From Fulvivirga ligni (GTDB lineage Bacteria > Bacteroidota > Bacteroidia > Cytophagales > Cyclobacteriaceae), in contig NZ_CP089979.1 in NCBI RefSeq assembly GCF_021389935.1, positions 3,267,001 through 3,331,000 of the forward strand: a stretch of DNA of 64,000 bases, written 5' to 3'. The position numbers and the translations under genes were made by a program. Below the pieces are notes generated by a model. The model was not told the origin of the DNA. It worked only from the letters and a program-made list of their open reading frames with translations, and did no database searches. Below are positions 57,045 through 64,000 of the stretch, in pieces (positions within the stretch are counted from its first letter, which is position 1; every line of letters starts with the position of its first letter).

Positions 57045-59222
57045 TTAAAGTTTTACCTTAATACCCCCGTTTACAACAAAACCATCTACCGGTGCATAAA
57101 TGTCCCTAAAAGAGGGGTTATCAATACTTCCTGTGTAAATAGTGTCAAAAGCTGTTTGGCGTGTATCCAGAAAGTTCTCAAAGTTTAGGAATACTGAAAT
57201 ATGCTCACCTATCGTTTTTTCGCTCATTAAACCTACTATCCAATAAGATTGGCCCGTTTCATCATCACTTAACCTTTGCGGGCTGTAGTAATACGCCTCT
57301 AACCCAACCCAAAAATTTTCTTCTTTTTCATACATTAAAACATTATTGAGCCTATGCTTGGCTACCAGTGGAGCCTGTTTCTTGTCATTGTTTGAGTGTA
57401 CGTTCACATTGGCATAGGTATAACCAATGAAAAGCTTAAAGTCATTATAGGCCAGTCTGATATTGACTTCGGTTCCTTTAGTGTCAATATATCCATTAGA
57501 CTGTGAAAAAGTGTAAAACTCAGTATTGGTAGTTTGTAGTTGTATGGGATCATTGATCCTGGTGTAAAAGAACAGCACATTGGTACTGAGATCTAACTCA
57601 GGCGTGATCGATGTTTTATAATTGATGTCAAGATTGCTTCCTGCCGAGCGCTCTGCCTCTAACAGATCCTTGTCTATAGGTAATACATTTTTAAACTGAA
57701 TACGCTCAGTCTCTTCTGAGAATATAGTGGGTGTTTTATATCCTAAGCCTACACCTATGCGCATAGTAAGATTGGGTTTAGGAGAGTACATTACTGAGAT
57801 TCTGGGTAAAGGAAAAAAGCCATAATCCGTTTGATAGTCGGCTCTAAGACCGGTCTCAATGGCTAGCTGACGTAGTGGGTTCCAGGTGTTTTGAGCGAAG
57901 AGGCCCCAAGTTGTGTAAGTATAATCCAAAGGTTCGTTTGTGGCTGCATCATTTTGCGTGAACTTATCTGTCCATAAATTAGCACCTAACACCAATTCTG
58001 ATTCCTCTTGCCAGTTATTGTAGCTGACTTCACTGAATGAGCTGAATTGCGTGCCTGTGAAGTTATAGGTTGGAACGTTTATGGTTCTGTCATAGTAATT
58101 TAGGCTATTCTTTATCTTCAACTGGCTGGTTGAGGTGAATTTATGCTGGAAATTGAGCTGTGAGGATACCCTATCAGTCAGGTTTTCTTCAAAATATGCT
58201 TCCTGCGAGCGATCACCTTCTACATAATCCATATTGCCCCCAAGGCGATCTTCAGTAATGTAATTGAGGGCAAGATGAAGCTCAGTATCATCATTTAGAT
58301 ATAAAAACAGCTTGGGATTAAAAGTAAATCGATCAAACTTGGGTATGGCTGTTAAACCAATATCTGCGGGATCATAAGGAGTTCCTTTGTTATAAGATGA
58401 GAAAATGGTGGTTCCAATCTTCTTGTTTTTTTTAGCATAAAAGCCACTTACATCCAAACCTAAAGCTGAGGTGCCATTAACCATGAAGCTCAATTCTCTT
58501 TCATCTGATGGTGTTTTTGAGATGAGGTTAACAAGCCCGGCTATAGCTCCGCCACCATATAGCGTAGAGCTAGATCCTTTTATTACTTCCACCTGCTTTA
58601 AGTCTAGCGGAGCTATCTGCATAAGACTAAGCCCCCCGGAAAAACCTGAATAAAGAGGCATGCCATCTCGCAACAGCTGTGTGTACTTACCATCCAATCC
58701 TTGTATTCTGATACTGGAATTGTAGCTGGTGGCAGAGGTCTGTTGGGTCTGTATACCTGTACTTTCATTGAGCAGCATACGTATGTCTCCAGGCTTCATA
58801 TTGCCTTTCTCAGACAGCTCTTCGCCAGCTATGAATTCTACTCGGGTAGGAATATCTTCTATTGTTCGGCTGGAGCGGGTTGATGTAATAGTTATTTCCT
58901 CCATCTCATGAGCTGACTCAGCAAGTTCAATAGAAAAGTAGTTTAATGAGTCACTAAGAGGAAAAGTAAGGGTGATAATAGAGGTTTTATAGCCTACATA
59001 GCTGGTGCGGATAGTTTGCTCACCATTGGGGATATCCGTAAATACTACTTCTCCACGTGGGCTAGTAGTTGCTCCTTTTTCAAGTTCCAGAAAGTAAACA
59101 GTAGCTCCAATTAGTGGCTCATTGGTTTCATGATCTTTAATAACTGCCTTGAAGGTGTTTTGGGCATAACAACTGGTGCCATATATGGTACATGCTATTG
59201 ATAAAAATATAATATAGCGCAT
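57045..59222 (-). CDS. TonB-dependent outer-membrane receptor
   Basis: A 725-residue receptor: signal peptide (ACTIYGTSCYAQ), carboxypeptidase-regulatory-like domain (about 22-110), plug (about 120-230, with RIQGLDGKYTQLLRDGMPLY and KQVEVIKGSSSTLYGGGAIA) and a 22-strand barrel ending VNGGIKVKL. It is not of the SusC kind. Size and plug match importers of metal chelates, such as siderophores or cobalamin. The small Cys/His-rich protein encoded just upstream supports a metal-related role. The substrate is undetermined. Confidence 0.88.
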   Translation of the reverse strand: MRYIIFLSIACTIYGTSCYAQNTFKAVIKDHETNEPLIGATVYFLELEKGATTSPRGEVVFTDIPNGEQTIRTSYVGYKTSIITLTFPLSDSLNYFSIELAESAHEMEEITITSTRSSRTIEDIPTRVEFIAGEELSEKGNMKPGDIRMLLNESTGIQTQQTSATSYNSSIRIQGLDGKYTQLLRDGMPLYSGFSGGLSLMQIAPLDLKQVEVIKGSSSTLYGGGAIAGLVNLISKTPSDERELSFMVNGTSALGLDVSGFYAKKNKKIGTTIFSSYNKGTPYDPADIGLTAIPKFDRFTFNPKLFLYLNDDTELHLALNYITEDRLGGNMDYVEGDRSQEAYFEENLTDRVSSQLNFQHKFTSTSQLKIKNSLNYYDRTINVPTYNFTGTQFSSFSEVSYNNWQEESELVLGANLWTDKFTQNDAATNEPLDYTYTTWGLFAQNTWNPLRQLAIETGLRADYQTDYGFFPLPRISVMYSPKPNLTMRIGVGLGYKTPTIFSEETERIQFKNVLPIDKDLLEAERSAGSNLDINYKTSITPELDLSTNVLFFYTRINDPIQLQTTNTEFYTFSQSNGYIDTKGTEVNIRLAYNDFKLFIGYTYANVNVHSNNDKKQAPLVAKHRLNNVLMYEKEENFWVGLEAYYYSPQRLSDDETGQSYWIVGLMSEKTIGEHISVFLNFENFLDTRQTAFDTIYTGSIDNPSFRDIYAPVDGFVVNGGIKVKL

Positions 59223-59300
59223 ATTTTAGTTTAAATTTTGAATAATAGATAAATACTGGCATGTTAATCGACGCCAGTTTTAAAAAGAGTGGGAGGGATA

Positions 59301-59606
59301 TTAGATCAAACTTGGAGGCCTTCCTGGAGGTGAGGTTGAGACAGTGTATCTATTTAAAGAATATATAGTTTGATGCTTAATTTCATCTTTATAAACCTCT
59401 GCAAATGTGAAAACCTCATGCTGCAGGGTGAAACCGGTACAAGAGCCACAGGATAAAAATGGAGAACAAGCTGATTTACAGGCATCAGCGTGATGTGAAC
59501 TCTCGGTTTCATTAGGGGAGTGGTCAGATTCATTCTCATCATGGCAGCACGGCACTGCAGATAAGAATAGCACTAGAATAATCATTATAAAACTTATGAG
59601 TCTCAC
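59301..59606 (-). CDS. Small secreted Cys/His-rich protein (DUF6660-like)
   Basis: A 101-residue protein with a signal-like N-terminus (IIMIILVLFLSAVPC) and many cysteines and histidines (CCHDENESDHS, SSHHADACKSACSPFLSCGS). Such short proteins are often encoded directly upstream of TonB-dependent receptors in Bacteroidota. It precedes the receptor gene by 78 bp on the same strand, so they probably form an operon. Metal binding (Cu, Zn or Co) is inferred from composition. The 295-bp gap beyond it holds no recognised gene. Confidence 0.65.
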   Translation of the reverse strand: MRLISFIMIILVLFLSAVPCCHDENESDHSPNETESSHHADACKSACSPFLSCGSCTGFTLQHEVFTFAEVYKDEIKHQTIYSLNRYTVSTSPPGRPPSLI

Positions 59607-59901
59607 GGTGTAAATATAACATCGAGTAATTTGATTCCTACAGTTATTGTTATTTATTCATGAGGTAGTAAGTCTCCTCTGTTGATGCTCGACTGCAACT
59701 ACGAACCTTCAAATGATCTGATATCGGACAGCGCCATTAGTACTCGTTTATAAATTACTGATAGAGGTAGCATTTGATGCTCTATGAAAGTATTACGAAT
59801 AGGCCCTTCAAGACACTAAAATCCAATAAAAATATACTTGATCATTCCTATATTATAATTCTTACTAATTGCTACATTCATCCCAAATTTGAAATAAAAG
59901 A

Positions 59902-60945
59902 ATGAAGAATGAAGTGATTTTTTTTGCGGTATTTATTACTGTCATATTATTTATAATACTCCTTGATCTACTGCTACTGAGCCGGAAATCTGTTGTGATG
60001 AGTACAAAAGAAGCGTTATCATGGAGTTTGGTTTGGATCGGGTTAGCATTAGGTTTCGCTTTATTTTTACGTTTACATGCTGAGTTGATTCATGGCATTG
60101 AAAATATGGAAGACTTAAAGAAGGTAGCATCCAAGTTTGCTCCTTTCCTGGTTCTGAATTCAGATAACTATCAAGAAAGCATTGAGTTATATCGCATCAA
60201 TACTTCAACCAATTTTCTTTCGGGTTATTTAATAGAAAAATCGTTATCAGTAGATAATCTTTTTGTAATAATGACCATTCTTGCGTCATTCTCAGTGAGA
60301 AAGAGTGCTTATAAATCAGTTTTATTCTGGGGTATAATCGGAGCCATTGTCATGCGCTGTATTTTCATTTTTGCAGGTGCAGCTTTAATAGAGAAATTTG
60401 AATGGTCGTTATATATTTTCGGAGTATATCTACTTTACATGGGTTTTAAAATGTACTTGGATAGAAATAAGGAGGAGGCTATCCAAACTGATAAGCACCC
60501 AGTACTAAAATTTATATCAAAATACGCCAATGTGTTTCCCAGGTATGTAGGAAATAATTTTGTTTTAAGAATTGATAAGGTGTTTTATATCACCCCACTC
60601 TTTATAGTTCTGGTCATAATCGAATTCACAGATTTAATTTTTGCAATGGATTCAATACCGGCCATTTTTGCTGTTACAAGAGATCCATATATTGTGTTTT
60701 TCTCAAACATATTTGCCATTCTAGGTCTCAGAACATTATTTTTCCTATTAATAAATATTATAGATAAGTTTCATTTAATAAAAGTGGGGGTAAGTATACT
60801 TTTAGTATATGTTGGCTTAAAATTGATTCTACACGAATGGTTGTTATCGATCGGTTTTAAACCTGTATACTCTTTGTATTTTATTTTAACGATTTTGGTC
60901 TCAACAATTATATTATCGCTAGTCTTTCCCAAAAAACAAGAATGA
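59902..60945 (+). CDS. TerC-family integral membrane protein
   Basis: A 347-residue membrane protein with about eight to nine membrane segments. The family signatures are SVDNLFVIMTI (the acidic segment of TerC/Alx) and EFTDLIFAMDSIPAIFAVTR. Characterised members (Alx, TerC/MeeF) export Mn2+ or protect metalloproteins during secretion. The metal-type receptor operon is next to it on the other strand. Start ATG 59902 follows an A-rich stretch. Confidence 0.92.
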   Translation: MKNEVIFFAVFITVILFIILLDLLLLSRKSVVMSTKEALSWSLVWIGLALGFALFLRLHAELIHGIENMEDLKKVASKFAPFLVLNSDNYQESIELYRINTSTNFLSGYLIEKSLSVDNLFVIMTILASFSVRKSAYKSVLFWGIIGAIVMRCIFIFAGAALIEKFEWSLYIFGVYLLYMGFKMYLDRNKEEAIQTDKHPVLKFISKYANVFPRYVGNNFVLRIDKVFYITPLFIVLVIIEFTDLIFAMDSIPAIFAVTRDPYIVFFSNIFAILGLRTLFFLLINIIDKFHLIKVGVSILLVYVGLKLILHEWLLSIGFKPVYSLYFILTILVSTIILSLVFPKKQE

Positions 60946-61013
60946 GCATAGTATGAAATTTACTTGTTGATTTATAAGTCTTTAGTTGCTGTAAGTAAAT
61001 ACGATTTCAAAAA

Positions 61014-61259
61014 ATGAATAAGAAAGTTATAAGAGCAAACTTTTTAGTAATAACGATAATACTGGTTGTTATAATTTGGGCAGTATCAGGTCTGATAATA
61101 TATCTGTTAGCCGACAATTGGGTGGATAGAGAAACAATGGGGGATATGTTTGGTGCTGTGAACGCTTTGTTTTCAGGACTGGCATTGGCAGCTCTTTTAT
61201 ATAATCTGTTGCCGCCATGCTCGGTATGTAGGTATTATTGCCATCGCTTTTGTACATAG
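61014..61259 (+). pseudogene. Truncated membrane-protein gene, broken at a spacer repeat
   Basis: The first about 65 residues (two membrane segments; MGDMFGAVNALFSGLALAALLYNLL) match the start of a common Bacteroidota membrane protein that normally continues into a long charged coiled coil. Here the sequence changes abruptly at 61208 into module i of the spacer repeat and stops 17 codons later (PPCSVCRYYCHRFCT is translated repeat). The 3' part of the gene is missing. The junction at the repeat suggests recombination. Confidence 0.65.
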
Positions 61260-61347
61260 GCTTGCCTATCAGTTAAATTAGACTTTTAAAGTCGCGCAAA
61301 ATGCTGATATTCATTTTTAATATTAAATTAAGTTAGATTGACCCAGT
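61208..61347 (+). repeat. Spacer repeat copy with modules i and iv
   Basis: GTTGCCGCCATGCTCGGT (61208-61225) is module i. The 13-bp palindrome GACTTTTAAAGTC (61281-61293), the CAAAATG that follows, and GATATTCATTTTTAA to GTTAGATTGACCC (61306-61344) are module iv. Modules ii and iii are absent or unrecognisable. The rest of the gene-free stretch up to 61464 shows nothing further. Confidence 0.6.
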
Positions 61348-61464
61348 AATAAAATAAGGGAATGTTAATTTCAATTATTCAGACGTTACTAGCAAAGCGA
61401 CACCCTTATCAGGCCTATGTCGTAGAATAATTATATCTAAGTATCCTCTATATTGGCATTCGAT

Positions 61465-62202
61465 ATGATTAAACAATTATCAACTCCCTTTATGCTGGCT
61501 CTAAAGGCACGTAATCTCACGGTAGAGATCCATCATCATTCTGCCTATCAAATGGTGTTATCAAATGATGCGCCATTTACTTCTACCATTAATGGCAAGC
61601 TATGTGAACAAATACACGGTTTCATCATCAAACCGCAGGTAAAACACCATTGTGTTGCAGAAAAAGGAACCTTAAATGTGGTGAATGTTGAACCTTATTC
61701 TACTGTTGGATTAGAGCTAGCAAGCAGGCTTCAGTCTAATCAGGATTTCTTGGTCTTCAACTCGCCATCCGAAACCAGTTCTTTCTTTCATTTAGAAAAA
61801 GAAACCTTTAATATATACACTATCATCAATGCACTCCTATCCAAAATACCTACTTTGGATTACGATGAAAGGGTTTCCCAAATCATTGAATACATTCATG
61901 CCAACTATGCAAACCAGGGCATCACACCCCAAACATTTGCCGAGATTGTTTTTCTTTCCCCTTCCAGATTAGCAGCTCTGTTTAAAGAACAGACTGGGAG
62001 CAGTCTATCCAAATATTTGTTGTGGACAAGGCTACGACATGCAATACTTCTAACCCTTTCAGATAAAGAAAGAAATTTAACCGATATTGCTTACGCCACT
62101 GGATTCTACGATCAATCCCAATTCAACAAGTACATGTATGAGATGTTTGGTATGCCTCCCAAAGCATTAAAACTGAACAGTGATTTGATACAGATATATT
62201 AA
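61465..62202 (+). CDS. AraC-family transcriptional regulator
   Basis: A 245-residue regulator with an N-terminal ligand-binding-like region of about 130 residues and a C-terminal AraC domain. Helix-turn-helix 1 is in ITPQTFAEIVFLSPSRLAAL, helix-turn-helix 2 in NLTDIAYATGFYDQSQFNKY, followed by FGMPPKAL. I chose ATG 61465 over a TTG at 61453. The oxidoreductase and pirin genes downstream carry a common motif that is also found near the end of this gene, so they are likely targets. Confidence 0.9.
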   Translation: MIKQLSTPFMLALKARNLTVEIHHHSAYQMVLSNDAPFTSTINGKLCEQIHGFIIKPQVKHHCVAEKGTLNVVNVEPYSTVGLELASRLQSNQDFLVFNSPSETSSFFHLEKETFNIYTIINALLSKIPTLDYDERVSQIIEYIHANYANQGITPQTFAEIVFLSPSRLAALFKEQTGSSLSKYLLWTRLRHAILLTLSDKERNLTDIAYATGFYDQSQFNKYMYEMFGMPPKALKLNSDLIQIY

Positions 62203-62261
62203 TCCTTTTGAGAATCAATTAATTACAAACTACACATCAGCGTCTCGGTCATGTCAATACA

Positions 62262-62290
62262 GTGATTTGATACAATTTTGAGGGCTTGCT
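62262..62290. promoter_or_regulatory. Repeated motif upstream of the oxidoreductase gene
   Basis: GTGATTTGATACAATTTT followed by GGCTTGC, 67 bp before the ATG at 62329. The first 13 bases (GTGATTTGAYACA) recur at 62180 within the AraC gene end and at 63284 upstream of the pirin gene. Candidate binding site of the AraC regulator. Confidence 0.5.
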
Positions 62291-62328
62291 AAATATCAAC
62301 TTTGTACTATCAATTTAAAAATAGTACA

Positions 62329-63267
62329 ATGAAAGCAATAGCATATCAAAAGTTTGGCAATACAGAGGTGTTACAAACAGTAGAAGAAACCAAACCTTCT
62401 ATACAATCGAATCAAGTATTAATAAAGGTGAAGGCCGTTTCTATCAACCCTATGGATTGGAAAATCAGAAAGGGTGAAATGAAACTGATGTCTGGCTCCA
62501 AATTCCCCAAACACACAGGTGTTGATTTTTCAGGGATCATTGAAGATCCGGGAACATCTCACTTTAAAAAAGGCGATGCAGTTTTTGGTGTAGTCAAAAA
62601 CAACATGAAAGAAGGTGCTTTAGCCGAGTATGTGGCGGTTTCATCCTCTTTAGTCTGGAAAAAGCCGGTACAGCTGAGTTTTTCAGAAGCCTCATCTATT
62701 CCTATTGTGGGGATTGCTGCAGTTACAGCCTTACAAAAAATGGGTGAAATCAACCCACAAACCAAAATTCTTGTCAATGGTGCGACAGGTGGTTTTGGGA
62801 TGTTTTTACTTCAACTATTAAAACAGCAAGCTGCTAATGTTACGGCCGTTACCAGTACCAAAGGCTTGGAGTATGCGCAAAAATGGGGGGCCAGTAGGGT
62901 AATAGACTACACCAAAGTAAATGTGCTTACACAAGCTACCATTTATGATATCATCATTGATCTATCCGGTAAGATGGGTTATGCCAATGCCAAACGAATA
63001 ATGAAGCCCAAATCATTATTCTTAAACCCTGTACCACAACCCATCGATATCCCTGTCTCACTGATCAAAAACCTATTTAGAGGTAAAAAACACGTAGTGG
63101 TTCTATCCAGTCCATCCTCAAAAATCATGGACGTACTCCTTTCAGCAATCGAAAATGGCTTGCAAATAGAAGTGAATAAAGTGTTTCCCTTTGAGCAAAC
63201 AGTGGAAGCCTACCAATATGCTGAAAAGGGCGGTTTTGTTGGCAAGTTAGCCATTGAAATCAGCTAA
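62329..63267 (+). CDS. Zinc-independent MDR-type NAD(P)-dependent quinone oxidoreductase
   Basis: A 312-residue medium-chain dehydrogenase/reductase of the quinone-reductase kind. Seen: MKAIAYQKFGNTEVLQ at the start, SINPMDWKIRKGEM and KHTGVDFSGIIE in the catalytic domain, and the Rossmann motif ILVNGATGGFGMFLLQLLKQ. Zinc-ligand cysteines of alcohol dehydrogenases are absent. I chose ATG 62329 as the family start; the longer frame begins at TTG. It probably reduces quinones or enals in the cytoplasm. A pirin gene follows 83 bp downstream. Confidence 0.9.
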   Translation: MKAIAYQKFGNTEVLQTVEETKPSIQSNQVLIKVKAVSINPMDWKIRKGEMKLMSGSKFPKHTGVDFSGIIEDPGTSHFKKGDAVFGVVKNNMKEGALAEYVAVSSSLVWKKPVQLSFSEASSIPIVGIAAVTALQKMGEINPQTKILVNGATGGFGMFLLQLLKQQAANVTAVTSTKGLEYAQKWGASRVIDYTKVNVLTQATIYDIIIDLSGKMGYANAKRIMKPKSLFLNPVPQPIDIPVSLIKNLFRGKKHVVVLSSPSSKIMDVLLSAIENGLQIEVNKVFPFEQTVEAYQYAEKGGFVGKLAIEIS

Positions 63268-63283
63268 TTGCTCTCACAGAACG

Positions 63284-63311
63284 GTGATTTGACACAAGTT
63301 TTCAGCCTTGC
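63284..63311. promoter_or_regulatory. Repeated motif upstream of the pirin gene
   Basis: GTGATTTGACACAAGTTTT followed by CCTTGC, 66 bp before the ATG at 63350. It matches the copy at 62262 in sequence and in distance to its gene, which suggests a shared regulator and promoter arrangement. Confidence 0.5.
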
Positions 63312-63349
63312 GGCAAACCACCTTTACGTCACAATTAAAATCAAAGAAA

Positions 63350-64000
63350 ATGATAACGAAGATTGATAATTCCATAAAATATGGAAAGCAACAAGGTGGA
63401 TTTGGGATACAGATTTTGTACCCCGGTCTGATCCGCCCCCAGTTAAAAGATACGGGGTTTGCCACCATAGGCAGAATAGATCAGGCCATCATTACCCCCG
63501 GCACATTGATACCCATGCACCCACATCAGAATGATGAAATACTTACCTACCTGCGAAGTGGAAAAGTAAAGCACCTTGACTCAGAAGGTTTCACAGACAT
63601 CATTTCTAATCAGAAACTCATGATGATGAATGCTGGTGCACGCTTTTATCATGAAGAGAAAACCTTGATAGAAGGAGGCACACTGGAAGGCTTGCAAATA
63701 TTCATCAGGCCGGAAACGGGTGGATTAAAACCCATGGTTCAATTTCATGACCTACAAGAAATCTACAGTATCAATCAGTGGCGGAAAATTGCTGGTAAAA
63801 GTGATGACTATCCGCTGCAAATCAGAAGCAATACCTGGCTGATGGATGCACGTCTGGAGCAAGGCAATGAAATCGAACTACCGAATGACAATTCCTATAA
63901 CATCGCTTCCTTATTCTATCTACTGAAGGGTAAAATACAGGTAAATGAAGATACGATTATCACATCAGGGGAAAGTGTTTTGGTTGAAAATGAAAGTCCG
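63350..64000 (+). CDS. Pirin-family protein, 3' end cut by window
   Basis: The frame from ATG 63350 is open to the window edge (217 codons, no stop), so the C-terminus is missing. The N-terminal cupin carries the pirin metal site: MHPHQNDEILTYL (two His), KHLDSEG, and NAGARFYHEE with the third His and a Glu. A second cupin-like half follows. Bacterial pirins include quercetinase-like enzymes and regulators of metabolism. Its pairing with an oxidoreductase and an AraC regulator resembles stress or detoxification units. Confidence 0.9.
   Translation, partial: MITKIDNSIKYGKQQGGFGIQILYPGLIRPQLKDTGFATIGRIDQAIITPGTLIPMHPHQNDEILTYLRSGKVKHLDSEGFTDIISNQKLMMMNAGARFYHEEKTLIEGGTLEGLQIFIRPETGGLKPMVQFHDLQEIYSINQWRKIAGKSDDYPLQIRSNTWLMDARLEQGNEIELPNDNSYNIASLFYLLKGKIQVNEDTIITSGESVLVENESP

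Overview
The window looks like chromosomal DNA of a Bacteroidota bacterium, most likely a free-living, probably marine member of the Cytophagia. The reasons are a SusC/SusD pair under an ECF sigma and FecR anti-sigma pair, C-terminal type IX secretion (T9SS) sorting domains, lipoproteins with acidic residues after the lipid-bearing cysteine, A/T-rich translation starts instead of strong Shine-Dalgarno sites, and possible TTG / TAnnTTTG promoters. The genus is not decidable from the sequence (a Fulvivirga-like organism is my guess).

Layout. (1) 1-10.3 kb: three related membrane receptors (2-1414, 3539-5764, 7263-10265) with GAF domains, a shared coiled coil and zero, two or four PAS domains, but no kinase, cyclase or chemotaxis output domain. 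pgi lies among them on the minus strand, and a GH88 unsaturated uronyl hydrolase sits between the last two. (2) 10.4-37.2 kb: a large polysaccharide utilisation locus (PUL), all on the plus strand and closed by a strong terminator: ECF sigma, FecR, SusC (frameshifted in this sequence), SusD, a SusE-like discoidin lipoprotein, GH43, two GH76 endo-alpha-1,6-mannanases, an SGNH esterase, GH2, a PQQ-type sugar dehydrogenase, a c-type cytochrome, GH92 alpha-mannosidase and a LacZ-type GH2. GH76 plus GH92 indicate an alpha-mannan substrate; the esterase, GH43 and GH2 enzymes suggest it is decorated. The dehydrogenase and cytochrome suggest that some released sugar is oxidised in the periplasm.

(3) 37.3-45 kb: an accessory island of small, mostly unrecognised, co-oriented genes (a MORN/YwqK-like protein, lipoproteins, a DUF1493-like protein, immunity-like acidic proteins, a ParDE toxin-antitoxin pair). 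Their spacers share a modular repeat family, with further pieces at 46.8, 50.95 and 61.2 kb. Two spacers also fold like integron attC sites. The 61.2 kb piece begins exactly where a membrane-protein gene is truncated, so the repeats look like recombination boundaries. (4) 45.1-56.3 kb: a PAS histidine kinase and response regulator with coupled translation, a T9SS cargo protein, a DUF6624 protein, a frameshifted secreted trefoil protein, a TlpA-like lipoprotein lacking its second redox cysteine, a Crp/Fnr regulator, a DUF4406 protein, a TonB-C protein with an N-terminal cysteine motif, and two small minus-strand genes. (5) 56.5-64 kb: a DUF1398 pseudogene, a TonB-dependent receptor with its small Cys/His-rich partner (probably metal-related), a TerC membrane protein, the truncated gene, and an AraC regulator followed by an oxidoreductase and a pirin (cut by the window end) that share an upstream motif at the same distance from their start codons.

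No rRNA, tRNA, CRISPR array, transposase or integrase was recognised. All domain names come from reading the translated sequence; no database search was possible.
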